Below the pieces are notes generated by a model. That model did not search any database and was not told where the DNA came from. It saw only the letters and a program-made list of their open reading frames with translations. The translations under genes were made by a program, and so were the position numbers. From DASUGC01 sp035606665 (GTDB taxonomy: Bacteria > Acidobacteriota > Vicinamibacteria > Vicinamibacterales > SCN-69-37), in assembly GCA_035606665.1 (NCBI GenBank), contig DATNEY010000034.1:190699-254698 (forward strand): 64,000 nt of DNA, written 5' to 3'. Shown in pieces: positions 1-7,377 of this stretch; within the stretch, counting starts at the first letter, position 1; the number at the start of each line of letters is the position of its first letter.

Positions 1-1487
1 AACACGACAACGTAGTAGCCCGGCGCCGGCTGGTCGTCGGCGGTGAGGAGCGTACCGGTCAGACGCGTGGCCTTTGTTGTGAATGTCACGACCACGTCAG
101 TGACCGCCTGTCCCGCCTTGACTTCGAACGGCATGTCGGCGGCGTCGCGATCGCCGACCATCGCCGACTTCAACAACCATGCGCCGCGACTCGCGGCCGG
201 AATCGACGCCGAGAGTCGATAACGCCCGGGATCGACGACTGGAAATGAAAATGTGCCGTCGGCACCGACGCGCGCCGGCGTCGTCCCCAGGAGCGGAGAG
301 AGCATCACAGACATCGAGACCGCCCCTGGATTCGGCGACGCTTCTCCCGCTTCGAACGCAAGACGGCCGCTCACGCTTGCCGCGGCGCCCAGCGTAATCA
401 CGACATCAGGCTCGTTGGTGCCATTGAGATTGAACTCACGCGATCCCCAGAGCGCCGGGGCGGACGGAGTCGAGACGCGTGCGATCACTGTGTACTTTCC
501 CGGCAACAGATTGCGACGCTCGAATGTGCCGTCGGCACCCACTCTCATCGTCGCCATCGACCAGCCGTCCGAAAACGAGAAAGACGCGTTCGCCGCCGGC
601 TGGCCATCCGGCAAAAGCACGCGGCCGCGGATGAACGCCGTCGGGAGCAGTGCCATCGAGAAATCCGCGCCGGAGCGATCGTCTCCGTTCTTGACGGTCA
701 CGACCGCCGCACGCGCGGCGTCGGCGGTACCTGGGAAGTAGATGCGTCCATAGGACACGGTGGAACCGCGCGGAGGGTCGGGCAAGCGCGGCGAAGCCGG
801 CGTATTGGCATTCGAGGCGCTCTCGATCTCACGTAGCGCCCAACGGACCTCCTCGTCCGTGGTCTGGTGCATCTCTTCGCCGAACGAACTCAGTACGTCC
901 GGTATGAACCGGTAGTCACTGGCCGGCAGCGCGGACACGAGGTAGTCGCCGGGGAGGAGTCCGGCGATTCGATAGAGGCCGTTCGCGTCCGAGGTCGTGT
1001 TGCCGCAGCAGGTGACGAGACGGGACTCGCCGTCCACGGTGCGGCGCTGCTGCAAGGTGACGACCGCGTTGCGGAATGGCCGGCCTGAGTGATCGAGTAT
1101 CCGGCCGGATATCGAGGCTGCGCGCGGCAGTGACCACCGCAGGTCGATGCGGCGCTCTGCGTCCTTGAGCTCAATCGGCATGCCGGAGCCCCGCCCGGGC
1201 GTCGGCTGACCGTACGCCAGCGTCAAGAACCCCGCTTTCGATGCCGACAGGACGAATCGCCCCGCAGGCAGTCGATCGAACATGAACCGTCCGCTGGGTT
1301 CTGCAATCACGGTGAGGGTGACCGTTCCACCCAGCGTCACCACCGCGCGCGGCACCGGTTTGCCGTCACTTCCGGACACAATGCCGGCGAGGACGGCCGT
1401 GCCTTCACGGACCTGCGGTTCCCGCGATGCTTGTCCCTGCGATGCCCCAAGCACAATCATCAAAACGGCAAGCGCTCGAGTCGTCAT
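1..1487 (-). CDS. Secreted carboxypeptidase-regulatory-like repeat protein, 3' end cut by window start
   Basis: The minus-strand frame stays open from an ATG at 1487 to the first base of the window, so the C-terminus is missing. The visible 495 or so codons begin with a signal-peptide-like stretch (MTTRALAVLMIVLGASQG) followed by repeated modules of the type 'G-x-V-x-D-x-x-G-x-P-x-x-x-A-x-V-x-L ... F-x-x-x-x-L-P-x-G-x-Y', which are the carboxypeptidase-regulatory-like (transthyretin-like) beta-sandwich units. Such modules usually act as extracellular adhesive or structural domains rather than enzymes. The start overlaps the stop of the next gene upstream by four bases (ATGA), so the two related proteins are probably translationally coupled. 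No catalytic domain is visible in the part present; the precise role is unknown. Confidence 0.8.
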   Translation of the reverse strand, partial: MTTRALAVLMIVLGASQGQASREPQVREGTAVLAGIVSGSDGKPVPRAVVTLGGTVTLTVIAEPSGRFMFDRLPAGRFVLSASKAGFLTLAYGQPTPGRGSGMPIELKDAERRIDLRWSLPRAASISGRILDHSGRPFRNAVVTLQQRRTVDGESRLVTCCGNTTSDANGLYRIAGLLPGDYLVSALPASDYRFIPDVLSSFGEEMHQTTDEEVRWALREIESASNANTPASPRLPDPPRGSTVSYGRIYFPGTADAARAAVVTVKNGDDRSGADFSMALLPTAFIRGRVLLPDGQPAANASFSFSDGWSMATMRVGADGTFERRNLLPGKYTVIARVSTPSAPALWGSREFNLNGTNEPDVVITLGAAASVSGRLAFEAGEASPNPGAVSMSVMLSPLLGTTPARVGADGTFSFPVVDPGRYRLSASIPAASRGAWLLKSAMVGDRDAADMPFEVKAGQAVTDVVVTFTTKATRLTGTLLTADDQPAPGYYVVV

Positions 1488-3412
1488 GGCGTCTGTGCGC
1501 GTATCGCGACGACGCGCAGCTCCTGGCGTGGATTCTCGCCACGAACGATACGCAGGCGCGTCGCCTGCGCTGCCAACGCGCGAATCGTCGCATCGCGCCG
1601 CCAGTCGCTCAGTCTGGCTTCATCGATCGCTGAAACCAGGTAATCGCCCGGACGCACGTCCAGGGAAAACGTACCGGTCTGAGAAGCCGCGGCCGAAAAC
1701 GACGCAAGAGGTGGCAGCCCGCTGTCGATCCAGGTGCGCGTGTCCGCCGGAAAGACTACGACAGCGCCGGTTGGATGCGGCCGCCCCTGCGCGTCATTGA
1801 TCACGCCGGTCAGCGTGGTCCGGCGATCGGCGAGCGTAATCACTACATCCGTCACGTCCGTCCCCGGCTCGAGCACGAGCGGCGACAGCATCAGATCGCG
1901 GCCGCTCTGCGTCGCGGACTCGAAGTACCATCCCGCTGCGGGTGCGAGGAACTGATTCGGCAACACCGGCGCGTATCGTCCTGGCGGTAATCCCTGAGTG
2001 CTGAATTCCAGAGCCGGTGTCACGCGCGTCGCCAGGCGCGCGCCAAACGCGAGCACCCATGGCGGCTCGAAGGCGACACTGAGAAACGTCTGATAGCGGG
2101 CCGGCGGAGCCGCAGCGGCAGTACCTTCCTGCACAAGGCGGCCGCGAATCACCGATCCCGCCTTCAGCGTCACAGCCACGTCCGCAACGCCCCTCTCGGT
2201 GACGGTCACGGGCACACTGGCCCATAGGGTGGGTTCAGCCGCCGTCGCATCGGTTCCAATGACGAGCGCTTGCGGCAGGCGCCAGGCCTTGAGGACGTAG
2301 TCACCTGGGGGGACCGCGGCGAACGCAAAGGATCCATCGCCCGTACTGACGGTGATGCCGGCCTCATACGTCCGCTCGAGCACGCTGTCGCTCGCAAACG
2401 CCGGGAGCAGATGCACCGCCATACCGGCAATCGGTCCGGCCGGTCCCGTGAGCCGGCCCCTCACCTGTCGCAACACCGACGGGGTGAGCCGAAGGTTGAC
2501 GCTATGCCGATCGTCGCCACTCGCGAGAGTGATGCGCTCCGCCTGATCGATCCTGGATGTGCCGGCGAAGAACGTCGGCGCATACGCGACGACGGTCCCA
2601 TCCGCACGAAGGGTCATCGGCAACTGGCTGGCCAGGGAATCGCCTGACGGCTGGACGAGGGTGTCCCCGAGACGAAGCATCGTGCCCAGGCCGCGAGCGC
2701 CCGAGTTCATCGTCAGTCCGGACGTGCGTAGTGCGTCGAGCGCGGCGGAGTCGGCGCCCGCAAACGTCGCCGGCAGTTGCGTCAGTCTGCTGGGCACGGC
2801 CACGATGTAGTCACCCGGAACGAGGCCGGTGAATCGATACGCGCCCGAGGCATCGGTGCGCGTGTAAGGCTCGGTGATGGACCCGATCGATCGCGACGCG
2901 CCTGGCGCCCGCCCGAGCGCGTCTCTCGACAGCAGCGCTACGTTGATCCCGGCCACGGGATCGCCAGTCTCGTCCGTGATCGTGCCGGCGAGCGTCGCCT
3001 CGCGCCACAGTCGAATGGAGACATTGGCGCGCGCGCCGTCACCGACCGTCGTCGGCTGGTTCGGTCCTCCGATTCGTCGCTGCCCCAATCCACCGGGCAG
3101 GTATCCAGCCGCGGTTGCTGCGATGGTGACGGTGCCGGCCGGCACGTCACGGAAGACGAAGTAGCCGCCATCAGTGGCCAGCACGGTCGTCGAGCTGCCG
3201 GCGCCACGGGCGCCATCGCGGCCGAGCGACACCACCGCACCCACGACGGGCTGGTTGGTGGCGGCGTCCACAACCCGGCCGAGAATCAGTCCCGAGGGCG
3301 GCCGCTGCTGCTTGACGTGCTTCTCACCGTCGCCGGATTTCGACAGCGTCTGTGACGACACCACCGTCGCCACAAGCGTCGCGGACGCGACCGCAAGAGC
3401 GATTCGAGACAT
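1484..3412 (-). CDS. Secreted carboxypeptidase-regulatory-like repeat protein, 642 aa
   Basis: Begins with a signal peptide (MSRIALAVASATLVATVVSS), then a first regulatory-like module near residues 42-110 (GLILGRVVDAATNQPVVGAV...), a second near 130-215 (LAGTITDETGDPVAGINVAL...) and further ones around 315-400 and 530-600. There are no peptidase signatures, so despite the domain name this is not expected to be an enzyme. It is a paralogue-like neighbour of the gene whose start overlaps its stop by four bases. Genes of this architecture are common in Acidobacteriota, often beside regulators or outer-membrane proteins. Function is unknown; an extracellular matrix or surface role is inferred only. 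Confidence 0.8.
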   Translation of the reverse strand: MSRIALAVASATLVATVVSSQTLSKSGDGEKHVKQQRPPSGLILGRVVDAATNQPVVGAVVSLGRDGARGAGSSTTVLATDGGYFVFRDVPAGTVTIAATAAGYLPGGLGQRRIGGPNQPTTVGDGARANVSIRLWREATLAGTITDETGDPVAGINVALLSRDALGRAPGASRSIGSITEPYTRTDASGAYRFTGLVPGDYIVAVPSRLTQLPATFAGADSAALDALRTSGLTMNSGARGLGTMLRLGDTLVQPSGDSLASQLPMTLRADGTVVAYAPTFFAGTSRIDQAERITLASGDDRHSVNLRLTPSVLRQVRGRLTGPAGPIAGMAVHLLPAFASDSVLERTYEAGITVSTGDGSFAFAAVPPGDYVLKAWRLPQALVIGTDATAAEPTLWASVPVTVTERGVADVAVTLKAGSVIRGRLVQEGTAAAAPPARYQTFLSVAFEPPWVLAFGARLATRVTPALEFSTQGLPPGRYAPVLPNQFLAPAAGWYFESATQSGRDLMLSPLVLEPGTDVTDVVITLADRRTTLTGVINDAQGRPHPTGAVVVFPADTRTWIDSGLPPLASFSAAASQTGTFSLDVRPGDYLVSAIDEARLSDWRRDATIRALAAQATRLRIVRGENPRQELRVVAIRAQTP

Positions 3413-3425
3413 GGTGGAGCGGTGA

Positions 3426-4163
3426 CTATAGCACCGGCCGGCCGGAAAGCTTGCGAATCTCCGCGGGCGTCAGGTCGCGGAACTGTCCCGTCCGGAGTCC
3501 CGGATCGGTGATCGATCCGATGCGGATTCGCCGAAGCCGATCGACCGGGTGTGCGACGGCGTCGCACATCTTCCTGATCTGACGGTTGCGGCCTTCCCGG
3601 ATCGAGATCTCCAGCAGCGTCTGCTCTTTCTTTCCCTTGAGGACGCGCTTCACGGTGAGCCTGGCCGGCTGGGTTCGGTCGCCGTCGAGCTGCACACCGC
3701 GACGCAGGCGATCCAGATCACGTTCGTCGGGCACGCCTTCCACGACGGCCTCGTACGTGCGCTCGAGTTCGTAGCGGGGATGCGTCACCTTCTCAGCGAA
3801 CTCGCCGTCATTGGTCAGGATAATCAGCCCTTCGGAGTCGTAGTCGAGCCGACCGACCGGGAAGAAATAGCCGCGGATGCCCGCATCCGCGAGCACATCG
3901 ATGACCGTGCGACGCCGCTGTGGATCGGACCGCGTCGACATGACGCCGACGGGCTTGTTCATCAGGAGATAGCGCTTCACCGGCGCGGTCTTCAACCGCC
4001 GGCCGTCGACCTTGATCTCGTCCTGGCCGGGTTCTGCTTTCGTGCCGAGTTCCGTGACGACGCGCCCATTGATCTCGACGCGGCCCTGCGAGATCAGTGC
4101 GTCGGCCGCGCGCCTCGACGCGACGCCGTACATCGACAGGAGTTTATTGATACGGACAGACAT
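3426..4163 (-). CDS. rluB: 23S rRNA pseudouridine synthase, RluB/RsuA family
   Basis: 245 aa. Residues 1-60 form an S4 RNA-binding domain (RINKLLSMYGVASRRAADALI...), followed by a pseudouridine synthase domain with the family motif GRLDYDSEGLIILTNDG, in which D107 is the expected catalytic aspartate, and the RQIRKM motif near residue 198. RluB isomerises a uridine in helix 89 of 23S rRNA; RsuA, a close relative, acts on 16S rRNA, so the exact target cannot be settled by eye. It lies at the end of a minus-strand block after scpB and scpA, the conserved scpA-scpB-rluB order seen in many bacteria, which favours RluB. Confidence 0.9.
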   Translation of the reverse strand: MSVRINKLLSMYGVASRRAADALISQGRVEINGRVVTELGTKAEPGQDEIKVDGRRLKTAPVKRYLLMNKPVGVMSTRSDPQRRRTVIDVLADAGIRGYFFPVGRLDYDSEGLIILTNDGEFAEKVTHPRYELERTYEAVVEGVPDERDLDRLRRGVQLDGDRTQPARLTVKRVLKGKKEQTLLEISIREGRNRQIRKMCDAVAHPVDRLRRIRIGSITDPGLRTGQFRDLTPAEIRKLSGRPVL

Positions 4164-4172
4164 GGCTGGCTT

Positions 4173-4224
4173 GCCGGCCCTGAAGGGCCGGCCTACGAAT
4201 CGTAGGCCGGGGCTTCAGCCCCGG
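4173..4224. repeat. REP-like double hairpin, repeat family A
   Basis: A perfect hairpin GCCGGCCCTGAAGGGCCGGC (4173-4192) is followed by CCTACGAATCGTAGG and a second hairpin CCGGGGCTTCAGCCCCGG (4207-4224). It fills the gap between scpB and rluB. The first 24 bases (hairpin plus CCTAC) recur identically at 18955; related forms with TAAA or TTTA loops are at 21844 and 24202. Confidence 0.85.
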
Positions 4225-4226
4225 CG

Positions 4227-4829
4227 TCAGTGTACCGCGTCGTCCGGTCCGGGGCCGAACGGCAGCGGCGTCTGCGGCGCGGGCTCCGCGATCGACGCGG
4301 GCAACTCGAACCCGAGCAATTCGGAGACGTCCTCGACCTTCGGGAGATCGGAGATGTCGTTGAGGCCGAAACGATCCAGGAATTCCCGTGTCGTGCCGTA
4401 CAGAAACGGCCGGCCGACGACCTGCTTGCGCCCGACGACCTTGACGAGACGGCGCTCGACGAGCGTCCCGAGCACGCCGCTCGTGTTGACGCCGCGAATC
4501 TCCGCGATCTCGGGCGACGTCACGGGCTGTTTGTAGGCAATCACCGCGAGGGTCTCGAGTGACGCCACCGAGAGTTTCTGCGTCGTGCGCTCGTGGAACA
4601 TGCGGCGCACCCACTCGTTGAGCTCGGGCCGCGTCACGATCTGATAGCCGCCTGCCACTTCGACGAGCGTCAGCCCCGACTGCCGCTGATACTCCTCTTT
4701 CAATGCGTCGATTGCCGCGACAATCTCTTCCTTCGGTTCGGTGTCGAGCAACTTCGACAATGTCTTCATCGTCACCGGCTCCGGTGACGCGAAGATGAGC
4801 GCTTCGACGATGGACTTGAGTTCAGACAT
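4227..4829 (-). CDS. scpB: Segregation and condensation protein B
   Basis: 200 aa from the preferred start MSELKSIVEALIFASPEPVT at 4829; an in-frame ATG ten codons upstream (4859) is less likely because family members begin at the 'ELKxIVEALIFAS' segment. The protein shows the two winged-helix domains of ScpB, with the conserved block LAVIAYKQPVTSPEIAEIRGVN and the following GRPFLYGTT. ScpB binds the SMC-ScpA (kleisin) complex and helps chromosome condensation and segregation in the cytoplasm. It follows scpA in the same direction; the roughly 125-bp gap between them carries a family B repeat. The proline-rich tail is variable in the family. Confidence 0.93.
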   Translation of the reverse strand: MSELKSIVEALIFASPEPVTMKTLSKLLDTEPKEEIVAAIDALKEEYQRQSGLTLVEVAGGYQIVTRPELNEWVRRMFHERTTQKLSVASLETLAVIAYKQPVTSPEIAEIRGVNTSGVLGTLVERRLVKVVGRKQVVGRPFLYGTTREFLDRFGLNDISDLPKVEDVSELLGFELPASIAEPAPQTPLPFGPGPDDAVH

Positions 4830-4839
4830 CAGTTCGAGG

Positions 4840-4948
4840 GGCTCCGCCCCTGCGAGCACCCCGACGGCGTCGCTCGCGGGGCCCCCTGATTCCCCGCTCC
4901 GCTCCGCCGACTCGCTCGCACGGCTCGCTCGTTTCCGTCATGGCGTGT
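4840..4948. repeat. GC-rich intergenic repeat, family B, copy 1
   Basis: Starts with the small hairpin GAGGGGCTCCGCCCCTGCG, then CACCCCGACGGCGTCGCTCG, CGGGGCCCC and the CGCTCCGCTCCGCCGACTCG/GCTCGCTCG tail. The same order of blocks occurs at 11461 (inverted), 27397 and 35884. It separates scpA from scpB. Confidence 0.75.
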
Positions 4949-4954
4949 TTCACT

Positions 4955-5740
4955 CTACACCGTCTCAAACGTAGGAGCGCCTTCGGGTTTCGCGCGCTTG
5001 TAGACCCGGATCGGGCCGAATGCGCCCTGCTGGAAGACCCGGATGGTCTTGAGCCGGATCATTTCCAGCAGCGCGAGAAACGTGACGATCATGCCGGCGC
5101 GGGTCTGGACGTCGGCGAACAGGTCCTCGAAGCCGCACGCTTCGGTCTCGGACAGCCGCGCAAACAGCTGCTCGATGCGCGTCTCAATCGGAATCTGCTC
5201 CGGCGGCAGGATGACCTTCGGCCGGGCCTTCAGCCGATCGAGCACCTGGCGGAACGCGGCCATCAGGCTGAAGAGATCGACCTCCACCTCGGGCTCGGGC
5301 GCCTCGCCGACGACCTCGGCGACGCGGCCGTCCGGCCGGTGCCACATCGCGCTGCGCTGGATCTCGCGTTCGTGCAGCAGCTCCGCCGCCGCCTTGAAAC
5401 GCTGATGTTCGAGCAGGCGGCGAATGAGCGCCTCGCGCGGGTCCTCTTCCGGATCCTCCTGCGCGGGGTCGGGCCGCGGCAGCAGCATGCGCGACTTGAT
5501 GTGAATGAGCGTCGCCGCCATCACGAGGAACTCCCCCGCGACGTCGAGGTTCATCTCCTGCATCAGATCGAGATACTCGAGGTACTGCTGCGTGATCTTC
5601 GAGATCGGGATGTCGTAGATGTTCACCTCGTTCTTCTTGATGAGGTGAAGGAGGAGGTCGAGCGGCCCCTCGAAGTTCAGCAGCCGGACCGGATAGTCCT
5701 CGAGGATCGATTCGAATTCGAGCTGCTTCGGCTGATCCAT
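4955..5740 (-). CDS. scpA: Segregation and condensation protein A (kleisin)
   Basis: 261 aa. The N-terminus carries the ScpA signature YPVRLLNFEGPLDLLLHLIKKNEVNIYDIPI (split here by family convention around residues 17-48), followed by TQQYLEYL and AGEFLVMAATLIHIKSRMLLP, and a C-terminal winged helix that contacts SMC. ScpA bridges the SMC heads and recruits ScpB in bacterial condensin. Its start is three bases from the stop of trpS, so scpA is probably in the uvrC-M50-trpS-scpA-scpB-rluB transcription unit. Confidence 0.94.
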   Translation of the reverse strand: MDQPKQLEFESILEDYPVRLLNFEGPLDLLLHLIKKNEVNIYDIPISKITQQYLEYLDLMQEMNLDVAGEFLVMAATLIHIKSRMLLPRPDPAQEDPEEDPREALIRRLLEHQRFKAAAELLHEREIQRSAMWHRPDGRVAEVVGEAPEPEVEVDLFSLMAAFRQVLDRLKARPKVILPPEQIPIETRIEQLFARLSETEACGFEDLFADVQTRAGMIVTFLALLEMIRLKTIRVFQQGAFGPIRVYKRAKPEGAPTFETV

Positions 5741-5742
5741 CG

Positions 5743-6744
5743 CTAGTACGCCAGCTTCACGGCTTCGCGGACGCGGCCCATCGTTTCCTGCGCCACGGCA
5801 CGCGCCTTGCGCGAGCCTGCGACGAGGACGTCCTTGAGATAACCCGGCCGCGAGAGCGCGGCGGTCCTGCGCTCGCGAATCGGATCGAGCAGGGCGTTGA
5901 CCGCGGCGGCAAGTTTCGTCTTGACCTCCACATCGCCGACCTTGCCGGTGCGATACCGCGTCTTCAGATCCTCGACCTCGTCGCGATTCGGATTGAACGC
6001 GTCGTGATAGATGAACACGGGATTCCCCTCGACCGTGCCCGGAATGTCCGCACGTACGCGCTTCGGATCCGTGTACATCTGCCGGATCTTCTTCGTCACG
6101 TCCTCTGCCGAGTCGGACAGGTCGATGGCGTTGCCGTAGCTCTTGCTCATCTTCCGGTTGTCGAGGCCCGGCAGCCTGGGTGTCGGCGTGAGGAGCGGCT
6201 GGGGCTCGACCAGCGTTTCCCCGTAGAAGTTGTTGAACCGGCGCACAACTTCGCGTGAGAGCTCCAGATGCGGCACCTGATCGTCGCCGACCGGCACAAA
6301 GTTCGCGTCGTAGATTGTGACGTCAGCGGTCTGCAGCAGCGGATACCCAAGGAAGCCCAGATTCGACAGGTCCTTCTCGGCCAGCTGCTCCATCTGTTCC
6401 TTGTAGGTCGGGACGCGCTCGAGCCAGGGGATCGGCGTGACCATCTGGAGGAGCAGGTACAACTCCGCGTGCTCGGGGACGAGGGACTGGATAAACAGCG
6501 TGCTCTTCTCGGGATCGATCCCGGCGCCGATCCAGTCGGCGGCGTTGTCGAGCGCGTTCTCGACGAGCGGACCGGTGTTCGCGTACTCGCTGGTCAGCGC
6601 GTGCCAGTCGGCGACGAAATAGAAGCAGTCGTACTGCCGCTGCAGGATCTCCCAGTTCTGGAGCGCACCCACCAGATGCCCCAGATGCAGGCGGCCCGTT
6701 GGCCGCATTCCCGACACCACACGCTTCATCGTCGTCATTGTCAT
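5743..6744 (-). CDS. trpS: Tryptophanyl-tRNA synthetase
   Basis: 333 aa class I aminoacyl-tRNA synthetase that charges tRNA-Trp with tryptophan. The HIGH-type motif is HLGH at residues 20-23 and the KMSKS loop is at 198-202, both intact; length is usual for bacterial TrpS. Three in-frame ATGs lie in the first six codons (MTMTTMKRVVSGMRPTG); homologues begin close to 'KRVxSGxxPTG', so the third (6729) may be the true start, as no clear Shine-Dalgarno sequence distinguishes them. It lies four bases after the M50 protease gene. Confidence 0.95.
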   Translation of the reverse strand: MTMTTMKRVVSGMRPTGRLHLGHLVGALQNWEILQRQYDCFYFVADWHALTSEYANTGPLVENALDNAADWIGAGIDPEKSTLFIQSLVPEHAELYLLLQMVTPIPWLERVPTYKEQMEQLAEKDLSNLGFLGYPLLQTADVTIYDANFVPVGDDQVPHLELSREVVRRFNNFYGETLVEPQPLLTPTPRLPGLDNRKMSKSYGNAIDLSDSAEDVTKKIRQMYTDPKRVRADIPGTVEGNPVFIYHDAFNPNRDEVEDLKTRYRTGKVGDVEVKTKLAAAVNALLDPIRERRTAALSRPGYLKDVLVAGSRKARAVAQETMGRVREAVKLAY

Positions 6745-6747
6745 TGG

Positions 6748-7362
6748 CTAGATCGACAGCAGCGCGTTCTGGATGTTTCGCGCGATGGGCAGCATCACGC
6801 GCGCCAGAACGCCGCTGAGCATCAGAGCGTACAGGATCACAAACCCATACGGACGCAATTGATCGATGAGGCGCGCGCCCTGCTCGGGCAGCACGCCGGC
6901 CAGCACATTGCCGCCGTCGAGCGGCGGCACCGGCAGCATGTTGAAGACGGCCAGCAGCACGTTCAACGACACGAAGTTGACCAGCACCGCGTCGGCGAGT
7001 GACCCGTACGGAAACTTGAAGACCATCAGGACGGTGGCGGCGGCAACGGCCTGCAGGATGTTGCTGAGCGGGCCGGCCGCGGCAACGATCGCGAAGTCGC
7101 GCCGCGGCGCCCGCAGGTTATGGAAGTTGACCGGTACCGGCTTCGCCCAGCCCAGCAGCGGTGCATTGGTGGTCATCGCAATCAGAGGAAACAGAACGGT
7201 GCCAATCCAGTCGATGTGCGCGAGTGGGTTCAGGGTCACCCGTCCGAGCATCCGTGCGGTGGGATCACCGAGCCTGTCCGCGGTCCAGGCGTGCGCAGCC
7301 TCGTGAATCGACAACGAGACCACCAGGAGCACCATGCTGACGAGGATTGCTTCGGGCGACAA
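6748..7362 (-). CDS. Site-2 protease family (M50) membrane metalloprotease
   Basis: 204 aa, mostly hydrophobic, with the zinc-binding HEAAH at residues 20-24 in the first membrane segment and the third zinc ligand in PVPPLDGG (D149). This is the short S2P subtype (YwhC/Rip2-like) without a PDZ domain, which cleaves transmembrane substrates inside the membrane; the substrate is unknown. The gene lies between uvrC and trpS in a tight same-strand block; such M50 genes commonly accompany scpA/trpS in Acidobacteriota and Deltaproteobacteria-like genomes, with no established functional link. Confidence 0.9.
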   Translation of the reverse strand: MSPEAILVSMVLLVVSLSIHEAAHAWTADRLGDPTARMLGRVTLNPLAHIDWIGTVLFPLIAMTTNAPLLGWAKPVPVNFHNLRAPRRDFAIVAAAGPLSNILQAVAAATVLMVFKFPYGSLADAVLVNFVSLNVLLAVFNMLPVPPLDGGNVLAGVLPEQGARLIDQLRPYGFVILYALMLSGVLARVMLPIARNIQNALLSI

Positions 7363-7377
7363 ACGGCACCGACAATA